Part shown: piece by piece, positions 7,033 through 15,692 of the stretch | How the letters are laid out: each line of letters opens with the position of its first letter | How positions within the stretch are numbered: position 1 is the stretch's first letter | Origin: Pseudomonadota bacterium | GTDB lineage: Bacteria; Pseudomonadota; Gammaproteobacteria; Burkholderiales; JABEVD01 | Assembly (NCBI GenBank): GCA_021835845.1 | Contig: JAKBJU010000010.1 | Span: 1 to 64,000, forward strand | Direction of reading: 5' to 3' | DNA length: 64,000 nt | The notes under the pieces: model-generated | The model's input: the letters and a program-made list of their open reading frames with translations, nothing else | What the model was told of the DNA's origin: nothing | Database searches by the model: none | Made by a program: the position numbers and the translations under genes

Positions 7033-7467
7033 TTGAAGGCGAAACAGGAAGGCGTGATGCTGCTCGAAGCCATGATTGCGCTGCTCATCTTCGCGGTGGG
7101 GGTGCTGGCCGTGATCGGCATGCAGGCGAGGTCTATAGGACAGACGATGGATGCGCGCTATCGCGTCGATGCGGCTTTTCTCGCCAACCAGATTCTTGCC
7201 CAGATGTGGGCAGACAGAGCCAACCTCGCCAGCTATGCCTGCAATCCCTGCACATCGGGCAACAGTTACCCGCCCCTTCAGGCGTGGGTCAAGCAGATCC
7301 AGAACACGACCAGTCAGAGCGCCTACCTGCCCGGCGTGACGGATTCGGCGAACCAGCCGGTCATCGTCATCAACAGCGGCAATCAGGTTACGGTGACGCT
7401 CAATTGGAAATCCCCCCAGGGCGGGGGTATCCACAACTACACTACTATGGCGCAGATCAATGGATAA
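7033..7467 (+). CDS. pilV: Minor pilin PilV
   Basis: A 144-residue prepilin: MKAKQEG then VMLLEAMIALLIFAVGVLAVIGMQARSI, with Glu at +5. The conserved helix and following QILAQMWADRANL are typical of PilV. The start is TTG at 7033, six bases after a perfect GAGGAG; no ATG is available before the hydrophobic helix. The gene lies 10 nt after fimT and overlaps pilW by 8 nt, so it is translationally coupled. Confidence 0.8.
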   Translation: MKAKQEGVMLLEAMIALLIFAVGVLAVIGMQARSIGQTMDARYRVDAAFLANQILAQMWADRANLASYACNPCTSGNSYPPLQAWVKQIQNTTSQSAYLPGVTDSANQPVIVINSGNQVTVTLNWKSPQGGGIHNYTTMAQING

Positions 7468-8593
7468 GAGGCTGCAAGGCGGTTTCAGCCTGGTCGAGAT
7501 CCTGGTCGGTCTTGTGATCGGCATGCTCGCGATGCTGGCGATATTCCAGACACTTGCCTTTTTCGAATCGCAGAGGAGGACCACCGGCGAAGGCGCGCAA
7601 ATGCAGCAGAACGGCCTTGCCGCGCTCTATTTCCTGGAGCAGGATATCCGCCTGGGCGGATTTGGCCTCATCGACAACGGCAGTATGCCCTGCTTCAATA
7701 TTAATGCCTACGGCAGTCCACAAAGCATATTTCAGAGCATTCCGGCTCGTATTCAGGACGGCGGCACGGGTTCGGACACCCTGATCACGGCGAGATTCGA
7801 TTCCGATACGGGTGGGATTGCGACAGGGGGGGGCAGGGCCATCCTGGCGAGCGGCGTTTCCGCTCTGCCTGCTGCGATTACGGTGGACACAGGGGAAGGG
7901 TTAAAGGCCAACGACTACATCCTGATTGCCCAGCCCAGCCTGAACTGTTCCCTGCTCCAGGTTTCGAGCAGCTATGCCTATGTGCCAGGTGGGAATCCTA
8001 CCAGCCTTCCCGTCCAGGCTGTCGCCAATGCCGCCGGAACGGCGGCTACGCCGACATTCCCGAACTATACCGGCTCTTCCGCGAGCCCCTATGCGACCAT
8101 CGTCGATCTCGGGCCGACCGATCCCTTCGTCACCTCCAAATACTATGTCCTGAACGGTGCACTGGTTGAGGACGACAACAATACGTCGACGCCGGGGCCG
8201 TTGGCGTCGGTCATCGTCAATCTTCAGGCGCAGTATGGTGTGGCCCCTGCAGGGAGCCAGTCGATCAGTTGCTGGACGGATGCGGCGGGGAGCAATTGCT
8301 CCCCGGCTTCAGGCGACTGGTCCAATCCCACGTCCGCCGATTTCGCCAGGATCAAGGCGATCAAGATCGCGGTGGTCGCCAGGAGCGACCTCAAGGAGAA
8401 ACCGAGCGGGGGAGCGACAGCCTGCAATACCGCCACTACGGCGCCGGCATCCTGGTCGGCGGTGGGGCTGCCATCCGGCAGCAGTGCGCCTCCCACCATC
8501 GATCTTTCATCGGATCCGGACTGGCAGTGCTACCGCTACAAGGTCTATTCGACCATCATCCCCTTGAGGAACGTGATATGGGGAAATCTCTGA
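7460..8593 (+). CDS. pilW: Minor pilin PilW
   Basis: A 377-residue prepilin: leader MDKRLQGG then FSLVEILVGLVIGMLAMLAIFQTLAFFES. A large globular domain begins with LYFLEQDIRLGGFGLIDNG, the usual PilW signature. The size is normal for PilW, the largest of the minor pilins. It overlaps pilV (8 nt) and pilX (16 nt), consistent with one operon. PilW joins the initiation complex at the pilus tip. Confidence 0.85.
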   Translation: MDKRLQGGFSLVEILVGLVIGMLAMLAIFQTLAFFESQRRTTGEGAQMQQNGLAALYFLEQDIRLGGFGLIDNGSMPCFNINAYGSPQSIFQSIPARIQDGGTGSDTLITARFDSDTGGIATGGGRAILASGVSALPAAITVDTGEGLKANDYILIAQPSLNCSLLQVSSSYAYVPGGNPTSLPVQAVANAAGTAATPTFPNYTGSSASPYATIVDLGPTDPFVTSKYYVLNGALVEDDNNTSTPGPLASVIVNLQAQYGVAPAGSQSISCWTDAAGSNCSPASGDWSNPTSADFARIKAIKIAVVARSDLKEKPSGGATACNTATTAPASWSAVGLPSGSSAPPTIDLSSDPDWQCYRYKVYSTIIPLRNVIWGNL

Positions 8594-9195
8594 AAGGGCA
8601 GCAGGGCGCGGTCCTCATCATCGCGCTGATTGCGCTCGTCGCGATGTCTCTCGCCGGGATAGCGTTGATGCGCACAGTGGATACCACCAATGTGATTTCC
8701 GGCAATATGGCATTCAACGAGGCCGCTATCCAGATGGAAGACGTGGGCGAAGAGGATGCGTACAGCTGGATCATTGCCAATCCCTACAGCAATCCGAGCG
8801 GCTGCCAGCAGTTGAGCTCCACCTGCCCGAACTACTATTACCCGAACGTGATGCCGATGAATCAGACTACCAAGCTGCCCGACCCCGGAACCGGGAATAC
8901 GCTCAACTGGAGTCCGGCATCGACGACGGGGCTGCCTTCAGGCTATTCGGTCCAGTACCTCATTGAGAGGATGTGCGGAACGGTCGTGGGCGGTACGCAG
9001 ACCGTTGCCGGAAGCCAGCCGACCTTCTCGAATTGCATGGCCTCCCCGGTTTATGACACGACCCAGAGCCCCCCGGCGGCGGTTTCCGGGATGGGGAGGC
9101 TTTTCTTCAGGGTGACGGTCAAGGTGAGCGGACCCAGAAATACCAGCGGGCAGGCTCAGTATTTCATTGGCATGGAAGACAGCGTTGCGCCTTAG
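8578..9195 (+). CDS. pilX: PilX-type minor pilus assembly protein
   Basis: A 205-residue protein starting MGKSLKGQQGAVLIIALIALVAMSLAGIALMRTVDTTNVISGN. The G-AVLIIALIAL segment and following helix are the PilX_N domain. There is no Glu at +5, as is normal for PilX. The ATG lies inside the end of pilW. PilX usually precedes pilY1, which encodes the adhesin and calcium-binding tip protein; here no pilY1 follows in the window. Confidence 0.8.
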   Translation: MGKSLKGQQGAVLIIALIALVAMSLAGIALMRTVDTTNVISGNMAFNEAAIQMEDVGEEDAYSWIIANPYSNPSGCQQLSSTCPNYYYPNVMPMNQTTKLPDPGTGNTLNWSPASTTGLPSGYSVQYLIERMCGTVVGGTQTVAGSQPTFSNCMASPVYDTTQSPPAAVSGMGRLFFRVTVKVSGPRNTSGQAQYFIGMEDSVAP

Positions 9196-9278
9196 GGAGG
9201 GGTACGGATGACATGAAAAAACGATATGGATTGCTTGACCATTGATTCGATTGATCAATTTATCTGAAAGGGAACATC

Positions 9279-10127
9279 ATGAAACAGAAACTTCTCGTGG
9301 CCCTCATTTTCGGGCTGGGCAGCATGACTCTTGCCACTACTGCGGCCCATGCGGACAGCAGCCACAGCAACAGTAGCAGCAACAACGGCAATGACGATCA
9401 TGAAAGCGAAGGCTCAAGCAGCACGACCAGTTGCTCGAGGAGCGTCGTCAGCGCATGCGGGCTGCAGGTCGTCAAATTTACCTGCCAGACGCAAGGCAGG
9501 TCAGACGATGATAAGAACGACAGCGAAGAGCATCAGAATGGCGAAAGCGACAATCGCGACAATGACAAAGACAATAATGGACACGCTTACACCCAGGACG
9601 ACGAGGATTCCCCATCCAACCATCCCGGGCAGGATTACAGCTTCAATTATACCGATCCGGAAGGCGTCTCCCATCATGTCAGCACCAGCCAGCGCATGGG
9701 AACCGCTCCCGACGGCAAGCTGACGATCTGCCACCGCATGGGCGGGGCGGAAGTCACGCTCAATATTCCGGACGACCAGATCAACGGCGTCAGGGCGCAC
9801 GGCCATGGCGATCATGACATGGATACCCTGGGACGCTGCGAAGACCAGGAAGATGCGGAAGGGAACGACGATCCGGTGAAGGTGGCGGCGGCCCCCAAAG
9901 TGAGCCAGAAAACCCAGGTGACGAGCAGCGTGACGGCATGTCTTGCCGCACCTGCCGGAACTGCCGTGACCGTGAGCCTTGCCAACGGCACGAGCTGGAC
10001 CGGATCCGCGCCGGGATGCAATGCCTCCGGCGTATCCTGCCAGCTGCAGTACGGCGGATCGATTACCGGCGGCGCGCTTCCCAACAGCGGCGCGCCGAAC
10101 CGCGGCGCGGTCAAAACCCTGCGCTGA
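9279..10127 (+). CDS. Secreted Asp/Asn/Ser-rich protein with CHxxG...HGHGD motif
   Basis: A 282-residue protein with a signal peptide ending AHA (residue 25). Residues 26-115 are dominated by Ser, Asn, Asp, Glu and His and should be disordered and polyanionic. Residues 147-187 (KLTICHRMGG ... VRAHGHGDHDMDTLGRC) match a small secreted module I know as KxTICHxPPG...HxxHGDxxGxC, whose Cys and His could bind a metal. The tail is Gly/Ala/Ser-rich with two more Cys. It is 83 nt after pilX, with Shine-Dalgarno AAGGGAA, in the place where pilY1 often lies. A link to pili is inferred from position only; calcium, iron or surface binding is plausible. Confidence 0.6.
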   Translation: MKQKLLVALIFGLGSMTLATTAAHADSSHSNSSSNNGNDDHESEGSSSTTSCSRSVVSACGLQVVKFTCQTQGRSDDDKNDSEEHQNGESDNRDNDKDNNGHAYTQDDEDSPSNHPGQDYSFNYTDPEGVSHHVSTSQRMGTAPDGKLTICHRMGGAEVTLNIPDDQINGVRAHGHGDHDMDTLGRCEDQEDAEGNDDPVKVAAAPKVSQKTQVTSSVTACLAAPAGTAVTVSLANGTSWTGSAPGCNASGVSCQLQYGGSITGGALPNSGAPNRGAVKTLR

Positions 10128-10143
10128 TTTTCAGGGAGGGGAT

Positions 10144-10165
10144 AGGGGCGGGTCATTCCGCCCCT
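10144..10165. terminator. Bidirectional hairpin terminator
   Basis: AGGGGCGG (10144-10151) and CCGCCCCT (10158-10165) form a perfect 8-bp stem with a 6-nt loop, followed by TCTTTTC on the plus strand. It ends the pilin operon and overlaps the last codons of the facing glycosyltransferase gene. Confidence 0.65.
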
Positions 10166-11778
10166 TCTTTTCGGACGTAAAGCCGGTAGCGTTCGTGCCT
10201 GTCTCCGGCCCTCGCGCCTTCCCACAGTTCTTCCAGCCCTTCCGGCTGGCGCCTGTTGGACGAGACGGTCTGGATCAGGACCAGCTTGCAGGTCTTGTCG
10301 CGCTTGGCGTTTATGCCAAGATAATAATCGAGCATGGCGCGCTGCGCGTCCCCGAGCTGCCGCCCTTCGATGCAGCCATGTCTGGCGGGAAGCGCGGCTT
10401 TCATCGACATGAACATCTCCCTGTAGCCCTTGACCGAATCCAGGAAAGGGAGCCAGAGCGTCATCAGCAGGGCCCAGACCATCACCACCCCGCTTGCCCA
10501 GTTGATGATGGAGCGCTTGCCGTTGTGCTCTGTCCTGAACGCCAATGCCATCCACAGCAGTGTGGCGAAGCAGGCGAGAGCGAACGGGAAGAATCCGAAC
10601 TGGGCGGAAAATCCGGGATGATAATGATGGATCTTGGCCGCGAAATATTCCGGATGACCCGTCATGAGGGCGACCCAGCCCATCCACAGCACTCCCGCCG
10701 TTATGCCGAAAGAGAGGATGCCGAACCAGTTGAAGGCGCTGGCCGCGTTGCGCTGCAGACTATCGATGGAAGCCGTGGCGAGCAGGGACAGGGGAAGCAG
10801 CATCGGCATCGCATAGAGCTCGCGAGTCGTTTGCGTCGCGGAAAGGACCCCCAGCATGGCGACGAACAAGACGATGGGCAGGAGTGTTTTTTCGCTGCCG
10901 AGCCGCCTTCTTTCATGCCAGAGAGAAGCTAGGGCGAGTGGCAGGGTGGGCCAGGCGAACCATGGCAGCACCCCGAGATAGAAGAACGGCTGGTGGTGCT
11001 CCTCCCTGCCGAGGCCGAGCGACAGGTTGAAACTCGAATGCCACCATGCGGAAAAGAGGGCGGGATGGTCCTGATGAAGCAGATAGGGCCAGAGGGAGCA
11101 GGGCAGGAGGAATACGGCTGCTGCCGCAATAAAGGCTGCATAGCGCAGGTTGCGCCAGGGGCGTCCGAACAGGGGAAGCAAAAGCAGAGGGGGAAGAAAA
11201 AGAGCGATGCCCACGAATCCCTTGGACAGAAATCCGATGCCCATCCCGATGCCTGCAAGGCATCCCCCGAGCAGCGCCCTGTTCGGAAACAGGACAAAGC
11301 CGCAGATCGCGATGGCGCAGCCGGCGAGCAGCGCGGAATCGGCAATCAGCTGGTGTGCGTGACCCAGAAGCCCCAGGCTGCCGGCCAGGACCAGCACGGC
11401 ATACCTGCCATTGCCGTTAAGGATGCGCCCGGCGAGCGCCGTAAAGACGAGCGAGATTCCCATATAGAAACCGGTGGCCAGGCGCATCGCATCCGGAAGG
11501 GAGAAGAGGGGGGAGAGGATCTTGCCGAACAGGGCCGCAGTCATGTAGAAAAGCGGCGGGCTCGCGAAAGGCACTTCGTCCGGAAGATGGAGGCTGAGCC
11601 AGTTCCCGCTCTGGATCATGTGGTACACGAGCCCGAAGTTGTAGGCTTCGTCCGGCTTCCAGGGCTCGTGCCCGATGAGGCCGGGAAGCATCCAGGCGAG
11701 CGCCAGAATCACGATGAGGGCGACCTCGACCTTGTCCAGAGGCGGGTTGGGTTCGGGAATGGGCTCCGAGTAGAACAT
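10153..11778 (-). CDS. ArnT-like integral-membrane glycosyltransferase (GT39/GT83 type)
   Basis: A 541-residue protein with 11-13 hydrophobic helices. After the first helix comes WMLPGLIGHEPWKPDEAYNFGLVYHMIQSG, the acidic periplasmic loop that carries the catalytic Asp in polyprenyl-phosphate-dependent glycosyltransferases. A soluble periplasmic C-terminus follows (from about residue 420, ending HERYRLYVRKEGAE). ArnT homologues move a sugar from an undecaprenyl carrier to lipid A or another periplasmic acceptor. The acceptor here is unknown and no arn genes are nearby. Its ATG overlaps the stop of the upstream protease gene (TAATG). Confidence 0.75.
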   Translation of the reverse strand: MFYSEPIPEPNPPLDKVEVALIVILALAWMLPGLIGHEPWKPDEAYNFGLVYHMIQSGNWLSLHLPDEVPFASPPLFYMTAALFGKILSPLFSLPDAMRLATGFYMGISLVFTALAGRILNGNGRYAVLVLAGSLGLLGHAHQLIADSALLAGCAIAICGFVLFPNRALLGGCLAGIGMGIGFLSKGFVGIALFLPPLLLLPLFGRPWRNLRYAAFIAAAAVFLLPCSLWPYLLHQDHPALFSAWWHSSFNLSLGLGREEHHQPFFYLGVLPWFAWPTLPLALASLWHERRRLGSEKTLLPIVLFVAMLGVLSATQTTRELYAMPMLLPLSLLATASIDSLQRNAASAFNWFGILSFGITAGVLWMGWVALMTGHPEYFAAKIHHYHPGFSAQFGFFPFALACFATLLWMALAFRTEHNGKRSIINWASGVVMVWALLMTLWLPFLDSVKGYREMFMSMKAALPARHGCIEGRQLGDAQRAMLDYYLGINAKRDKTCKLVLIQTVSSNRRQPEGLEELWEGARAGDRHERYRLYVRKEGAE

Positions 11779-13193
11779 TATTCGACCACCTTGATCTCGT
11801 CTCCGGCATGCGGTTCCCCGTCAGGATAGGCATGGTTGATGAGACGCAGGTAGCCTGCCGCGTCTTTCCCCAGCGGGGATCCTGTCGCGTAGCGCTCGAA
11901 TGTATCTCCCGCCGCGGCCCGCTTTACCGAGATTTTCAGGCCCTGAGCGAGTTTGCGTTCGGAATCCGAGAGGAGGTGGAAGCTGTGGATCGCGCGTTCG
12001 ATTTCCGGCCGCGCTAGACCGAAGCTGGCAGAAGATTTTCCCGATCCGATGATGACGAAAAGCTTGTCGCCCATGCGGATCGCGGCGGCTTCGGCCCTCG
12101 GGGAAAATGCCAGGATCGCGCCCGAAAAGTCCCTGGACTGAAAAGTGGATAATTCTCCTCGTCCGAAGCGCTGAGTGAGGAAGTCCGCTGGGGTGCCCTG
12201 GAATTTTGCGAGTCCGAAAGCCATCGCGGCATCTCCGTTCGTGGCGATGAGCTTCTGCGGGCTGTTCTTGATCGTCCAGGCCGCCGGATATTGGATTGCG
12301 ATGCCGAGTCCTGCATGCAGGAATTCATTGTTCCTCACCACCCCCTGGGAAGGGCTGTCTCCGAACACGATGCCGTCGACATGTTCGAGATAGACTCTTT
12401 TCCCGACGATGGGGTGAGGGGAGCTCTGGAGAGTTGCAGCTTCAGCCACGACCTGCTGCAGTCTGGTGTCGCTGTCCGGGTGCGAGGCGAAAAGGCCGTG
12501 ATAGATGCGGGGTTCGCGATGCTCTTCCTTTGCCCGCTGGATGTCGAACAGCTCCTGGTTCTTGAGCACTGAAAGGACGTCGATCATCGCGTGCGGGTCG
12601 TATCCCGTCCTGGCGAGATAGCCGCTTCCCAGCCTGTCAGCCTCAAGTTCGTGCTCGCGTCCGTATCCCGAAAGCAGCGCGCTCCCCGCGACGTTGACCA
12701 GGTCGTATCCGCCGGGTGCGTTGATCTCGGGGACGAAAATGGAGGCGATCTGCACGCCGATGCTGGCTGCGGTGGCTGCCGTGTACTGCTTGACGGCGTG
12801 GCGTGCGGTCACATGGCCGATTTCGTGGCCGAGGACTGCCGCAAGCTCGGCCTCGGAGCCGAGATAGGGCAGGATGCCGCGCGTGATGTAGATGTAGCCG
12901 CCGGGAAGGGCGAAGGCATTGACTTCCGGGCTGTCCACCACGGTGAAATGGTATTGCAGATCGGGTCGGTGGCTGTTTGCAGCGAGCCTCTGGCCGACCC
13001 GGTCGACGTAGCTTTGAAGCTGCGGGGAATCGTAAACCCCGTATTCCTTCCTGACTTCCTGGTCGGATTTCCTGCCCAAAGCGATTTCGTCCGATTCCGA
13101 CATCATGACGAAATCCTGCTTTCCGGAAACAGGATTCATCGCACAGCCCGAGAGGGCGGCGAGCGCGAGCATGACGAGGAAAAATGGCTTCAT
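11778..13193 (-). CDS. M48-family periplasmic metalloprotease lipoprotein
   Basis: A 471-residue lipoprotein: signal peptide with lipobox LSGC near residue 16. The M48 domain has the zinc motif AVLGHEIGHVTARHA and the downstream Glu in GREHELEADRLG, as in BepA and LoiP, which handle outer-membrane protein quality control. After the protease domain (about 35-260) comes a C-terminal half ending in LKISVKRAAAGDTFERYATGSPLGKDAAGYLRLINHAYPDGEPHAGDEIKVVE, which looks like a LysM-like module. The gene is cotranscribed with the glycosyltransferase downstream. Confidence 0.85.
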   Translation of the reverse strand: MKPFFLVMLALAALSGCAMNPVSGKQDFVMMSESDEIALGRKSDQEVRKEYGVYDSPQLQSYVDRVGQRLAANSHRPDLQYHFTVVDSPEVNAFALPGGYIYITRGILPYLGSEAELAAVLGHEIGHVTARHAVKQYTAATAASIGVQIASIFVPEINAPGGYDLVNVAGSALLSGYGREHELEADRLGSGYLARTGYDPHAMIDVLSVLKNQELFDIQRAKEEHREPRIYHGLFASHPDSDTRLQQVVAEAATLQSSPHPIVGKRVYLEHVDGIVFGDSPSQGVVRNNEFLHAGLGIAIQYPAAWTIKNSPQKLIATNGDAAMAFGLAKFQGTPADFLTQRFGRGELSTFQSRDFSGAILAFSPRAEAAAIRMGDKLFVIIGSGKSSASFGLARPEIERAIHSFHLLSDSERKLAQGLKISVKRAAAGDTFERYATGSPLGKDAAGYLRLINHAYPDGEPHAGDEIKVVE

Positions 13194-13223
13194 GTCTGCC
13201 GATCAGTCTAGCGCAATTCAATG

Positions 13224-13249
13224 AAAAAGGCAGCCGAGGCTGCCTTTTT
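13224..13249. terminator. Strong bidirectional terminator between rpmE and the M48 gene
   Basis: AAAAAGGCAGCC (13224-13235) and GGCTGCCTTTTT (13238-13249) form a 12-bp perfect stem with A- and T-runs on the outside. It lies just after rpmE in the minus direction. Confidence 0.8.
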
Positions 13250-13269
13250 TGACCTCATGCGGGTACGGC

Positions 13270-13482
13270 TCAGGCGGCTGCCTTCTTGCCATATTTCTGG
13301 CGGAATTTCTCGACGCGCCCTGCAGTATCGACGATCTTCTGCTTGCCGGTATAGAAAGGATGGCAGGCGGAACAGACTTCGATGCGCAGCGGCTTGCTGT
13401 TCGTCGAACGGGTCGTGAAAACCTCGCCGCAACTGCAGGTCACGGTGATTTCATTGTATTCGGGGTGTATGCCTGGTTTCAT
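13270..13482 (-). CDS. rpmE: 50S ribosomal protein L31 (zinc-binding type)
   Basis: 70 residues, [67 protein letters not shown]. The CSC and CSAC cysteines make this the C+ zinc-holding form of L31. It lies downstream of rho and upstream of a strong terminator, an arrangement also found in other proteobacteria. Confidence 0.95.
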   Translation of the reverse strand: MKPGIHPEYNEITVTCSCGEVFTTRSTNSKPLRIEVCSACHPFYTGKQKIVDTAGRVEKFRQKYGKKAAA

Positions 13483-13542
13483 CTGCAGATCCTAAAGCGG
13501 TAAACCGCGTATTATCTTCCAAAAAATAACGTTCCGCAAGCC

Positions 13543-14802
13543 TCAGCCGCGGCGCATCGAATCGAAAAAGTCGGAATTGGTTTTCGTGGCCTTGATCTTG
13601 TCGAGCAGGAATTCGATCGCCTCGAGATCGTCCATGGGGTAGAGGAGCTTTCTCAGCACCCAGATCTTCTGCAGCACGTCGGGCTTGATCAGCAGTTCCT
13701 CGCGGCGCGTCCCGGAACGGTTGACGTTGATCGCGGGATAGGTCCGCTTCTCGGCGATCCTTCTGTCGAGATGGATTTCCATGTTGCCGGTTCCCTTGAA
13801 CTCCTCGTAGATCACGTCGTCCATGCGCGAGCCGGTATCGACCAGGGCGGTCGCGATGATGGTGAGCGATCCGCCTTCCTCGATGTTGCGCGCAGCGCCG
13901 AAAAAGCGCTTGGGCCGCTGCAGCGCATTGGCATCCACGCCGCCCGTCAGCACCTTTCCGGATGCGGGGACGACGGTATTGTAGGCGCGCGCGAGGCGGG
14001 TGATCGAGTCGAGCAGGATGACCACGTCCTTTTTGTGTTCGACGAGGCGCTTGGCCTTTTCCAGGACCATTTCGGCGACCTGGACATGGCGTGTCGCGGG
14101 CTCGTCGAAAGTCGACGAGACAACTTCGCCGCGCACGGAGCGGGTCATTTCCGTCACTTCTTCCGGGCGCTCGTCGATCAGCAGGACGATCAGGTGCACG
14201 TCCGGAAAATTGGCGGCGATGGAATGCGCGATATGCTGCAGCATGACCGTTTTCCCGCTCTTCGGGGAAGCCACCAGCAGGCCGCGCTGGCCTTTTCCTA
14301 TCGGCGCAATCATGTCGATCACGCGGCTGGTGATGTTTTCCTCGGACCGGTTGTCGCGCTCCAGGGTGAGCGGCTGGGTCGGGAACAGGGGGGTGAGGTT
14401 TTCGAACAGGATCTTGTGCTTGGAGTTTTCCGGAGGCTCGCCGTTGACCTTGTCGACCTTCACCAGCGCGAAATAGCGCTCGCCGTCCTTCGGGGTCCTG
14501 ATTTCCCCTTCGATCGAGTCCCCGGTATGCAGGTTGAAGCGCCTGATCTGGCTGGGACTGACGTAGATGTCGTCCGGTCCCGCGAGATAGGAAATGTCGG
14601 GGGAGCGCAGAAAGCCGAATCCGTCCTGGAGCACTTCCAGCGTGCCTTCGCCATAAATGCTTTCGCCTTTCTTGGCCTGGCCCTTGAGCAGCGCGAAAAT
14701 CAGCTCGTGCTTTCTGAGCCTGTTCGCGCCGTCTATTTCGTTGGTGATGGCCATTTCGACCAGCTGCGTGACCGGAAGGGATTTCAAATCGGATAGGTGC
14801 AT
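13543..14802 (-). CDS. rho: Transcription termination factor Rho
   Basis: 419 residues, the same length as E. coli Rho. It begins [40 protein letters not shown] (N-terminal helical domain). The RNA-binding cold-shock-like domain ([31 protein letters not shown]) follows, then Walker A ([11 protein letters not shown]) and Walker B ([15 protein letters not shown]). The ATP-driven hexamer releases RNA polymerase at Rho-dependent terminators. It sits behind trxA with a leader that contains a hairpin (14848-14868), a possible site for autogenous control. Confidence 0.98.
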   Translation of the reverse strand: MHLSDLKSLPVTQLVEMAITNEIDGANRLRKHELIFALLKGQAKKGESIYGEGTLEVLQDGFGFLRSPDISYLAGPDDIYVSPSQIRRFNLHTGDSIEGEIRTPKDGERYFALVKVDKVNGEPPENSKHKILFENLTPLFPTQPLTLERDNRSEENITSRVIDMIAPIGKGQRGLLVASPKSGKTVMLQHIAHSIAANFPDVHLIVLLIDERPEEVTEMTRSVRGEVVSSTFDEPATRHVQVAEMVLEKAKRLVEHKKDVVILLDSITRLARAYNTVVPASGKVLTGGVDANALQRPKRFFGAARNIEEGGSLTIIATALVDTGSRMDDVIYEEFKGTGNMEIHLDRRIAEKRTYPAINVNRSGTRREELLIKPDVLQKIWVLRKLLYPMDDLEAIEFLLDKIKATKTNSDFFDSMRRG

Positions 14803-14847
14803 TTGCGGAGAAACTCTATGAAAGGGAATTTGTTATCGAAGGGGAAT

Positions 14848-14868
14848 GCCTGCAAACGGATTGCAGGC
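14848..14868. promoter_or_regulatory. Hairpin in the trxA-rho intergenic leader
   Basis: GCCTGCAA (14848-14855) and TTGCAGGC (14861-14868) form a perfect 8-bp stem with a 5-nt loop, 46 nt before the rho start. There is no U-tract, so it may stabilise the mRNA or take part in rho attenuation rather than terminate. Confidence 0.35.
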
Positions 14869-14890
14869 CAGTGAGCAAAGGTTAGCCGGT

Positions 14891-15217
14891 TTAAATGTGA
14901 CTGTCAATAAAAGCCGCGAGCTGGGATTTCGCGAGGGCCCCAACTTTGGTGGCCGCGACTTCGCCGTTCTTGAAAATCATCAGGGTCGGAATGCCGCGTA
15001 TCCCGTACTTCGGCGGGGTAGCCTGGTTTTCGTCGATATTCAGTTTTGCGACCTTGAGGCGCCCGGCGTATTCCTGGGAGACCTCGTCGAGAATCGGGGC
15101 GATCATCTTGCAGGGGCCGCACCATTCCGCCCAATAGTCTACGAGCACCGGAACCTGCGATTGCAGCACCTCTTCCTCGAAGGTGTCGTCAGTCACATAA
15201 TGGATATGTTCACTCAT
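14891..15217 (-). CDS. trxA: Thioredoxin 1
   Basis: 108 residues with the active site [15 protein letters not shown] and the cis-Pro segment [15 protein letters not shown]. It reduces protein disulfides in the cytoplasm with electrons from thioredoxin reductase. The start is ATG at 15217; a TTG codon sits just before it. It lies upstream of rho on the same strand, the usual arrangement. Confidence 0.97.
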   Translation of the reverse strand: MSEHIHYVTDDTFEEEVLQSQVPVLVDYWAEWCGPCKMIAPILDEVSQEYAGRLKVAKLNIDENQATPPKYGIRGIPTLMIFKNGEVAATKVGALAKSQLAAFIDSHI

Positions 15218-15358
15218 CAATGCCTCTCGAGATTTGCCAGGGAATGCAATATGCTAACCAAAATATTTTGCCATGGGAAGCGGGAAAGCAAAAATAAACC
15301 GCTGTTGCAGCCCGGCTGCTAAAATGCGAGTTTGAGCATTCGACATCGAGGATGAACC

Positions 15359-15682
15359 ATGACCTATGTAGTGACGGAAAGCTGCATCCGCTGCAAATAC
15401 ACCGACTGCGTCGATGTGTGTCCCGTGGATTGCTTTCGGGAAGGGCCGAATTTTCTGGTGATCGACCCTGACGAGTGCATTGATTGCACCCTTTGCGTTG
15501 CCGAGTGCCCGGCCGAGGCGATTTTCGCGGAAGACGACGTGCCGGAGGACCAACTGAAATTCATCGCGTTGAATGCAGAGCTCGCCAAAACCTTCGTGTC
15601 CATCACCGAGAAGAAGGATGCGCCTGAAGATGCGGACGAGTGGCTGCATGTGAAGGACAAGCTGAAGTACCTGGAGCGCTGA
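15359..15682 (+). CDS. fdxA: 7Fe ferredoxin FdxA
   Basis: 107 residues beginning [26 protein letters not shown], then [12 protein letters not shown]. The Cys pattern is that of the seven-iron ferredoxins holding one [3Fe-4S] and one [4Fe-4S] cluster. It transfers electrons in the cytoplasm; the partners are not evident here. It is divergent from trxA, and addB follows after 10 nt. Confidence 0.95.
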   Translation: MTYVVTESCIRCKYTDCVDVCPVDCFREGPNFLVIDPDECIDCTLCVAECPAEAIFAEDDVPEDQLKFIALNAELAKTFVSITEKKDAPEDADEWLHVKDKLKYLER

Positions 15683-15692
15683 CGCCCGATCG

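Noticed and set aside
9240..9265. FNR-like site TTGATTCGATTGATCAA before the acidic secreted protein
   Set aside because: The half-sites are seven bases apart and not four, so it does not fit the FNR consensus.
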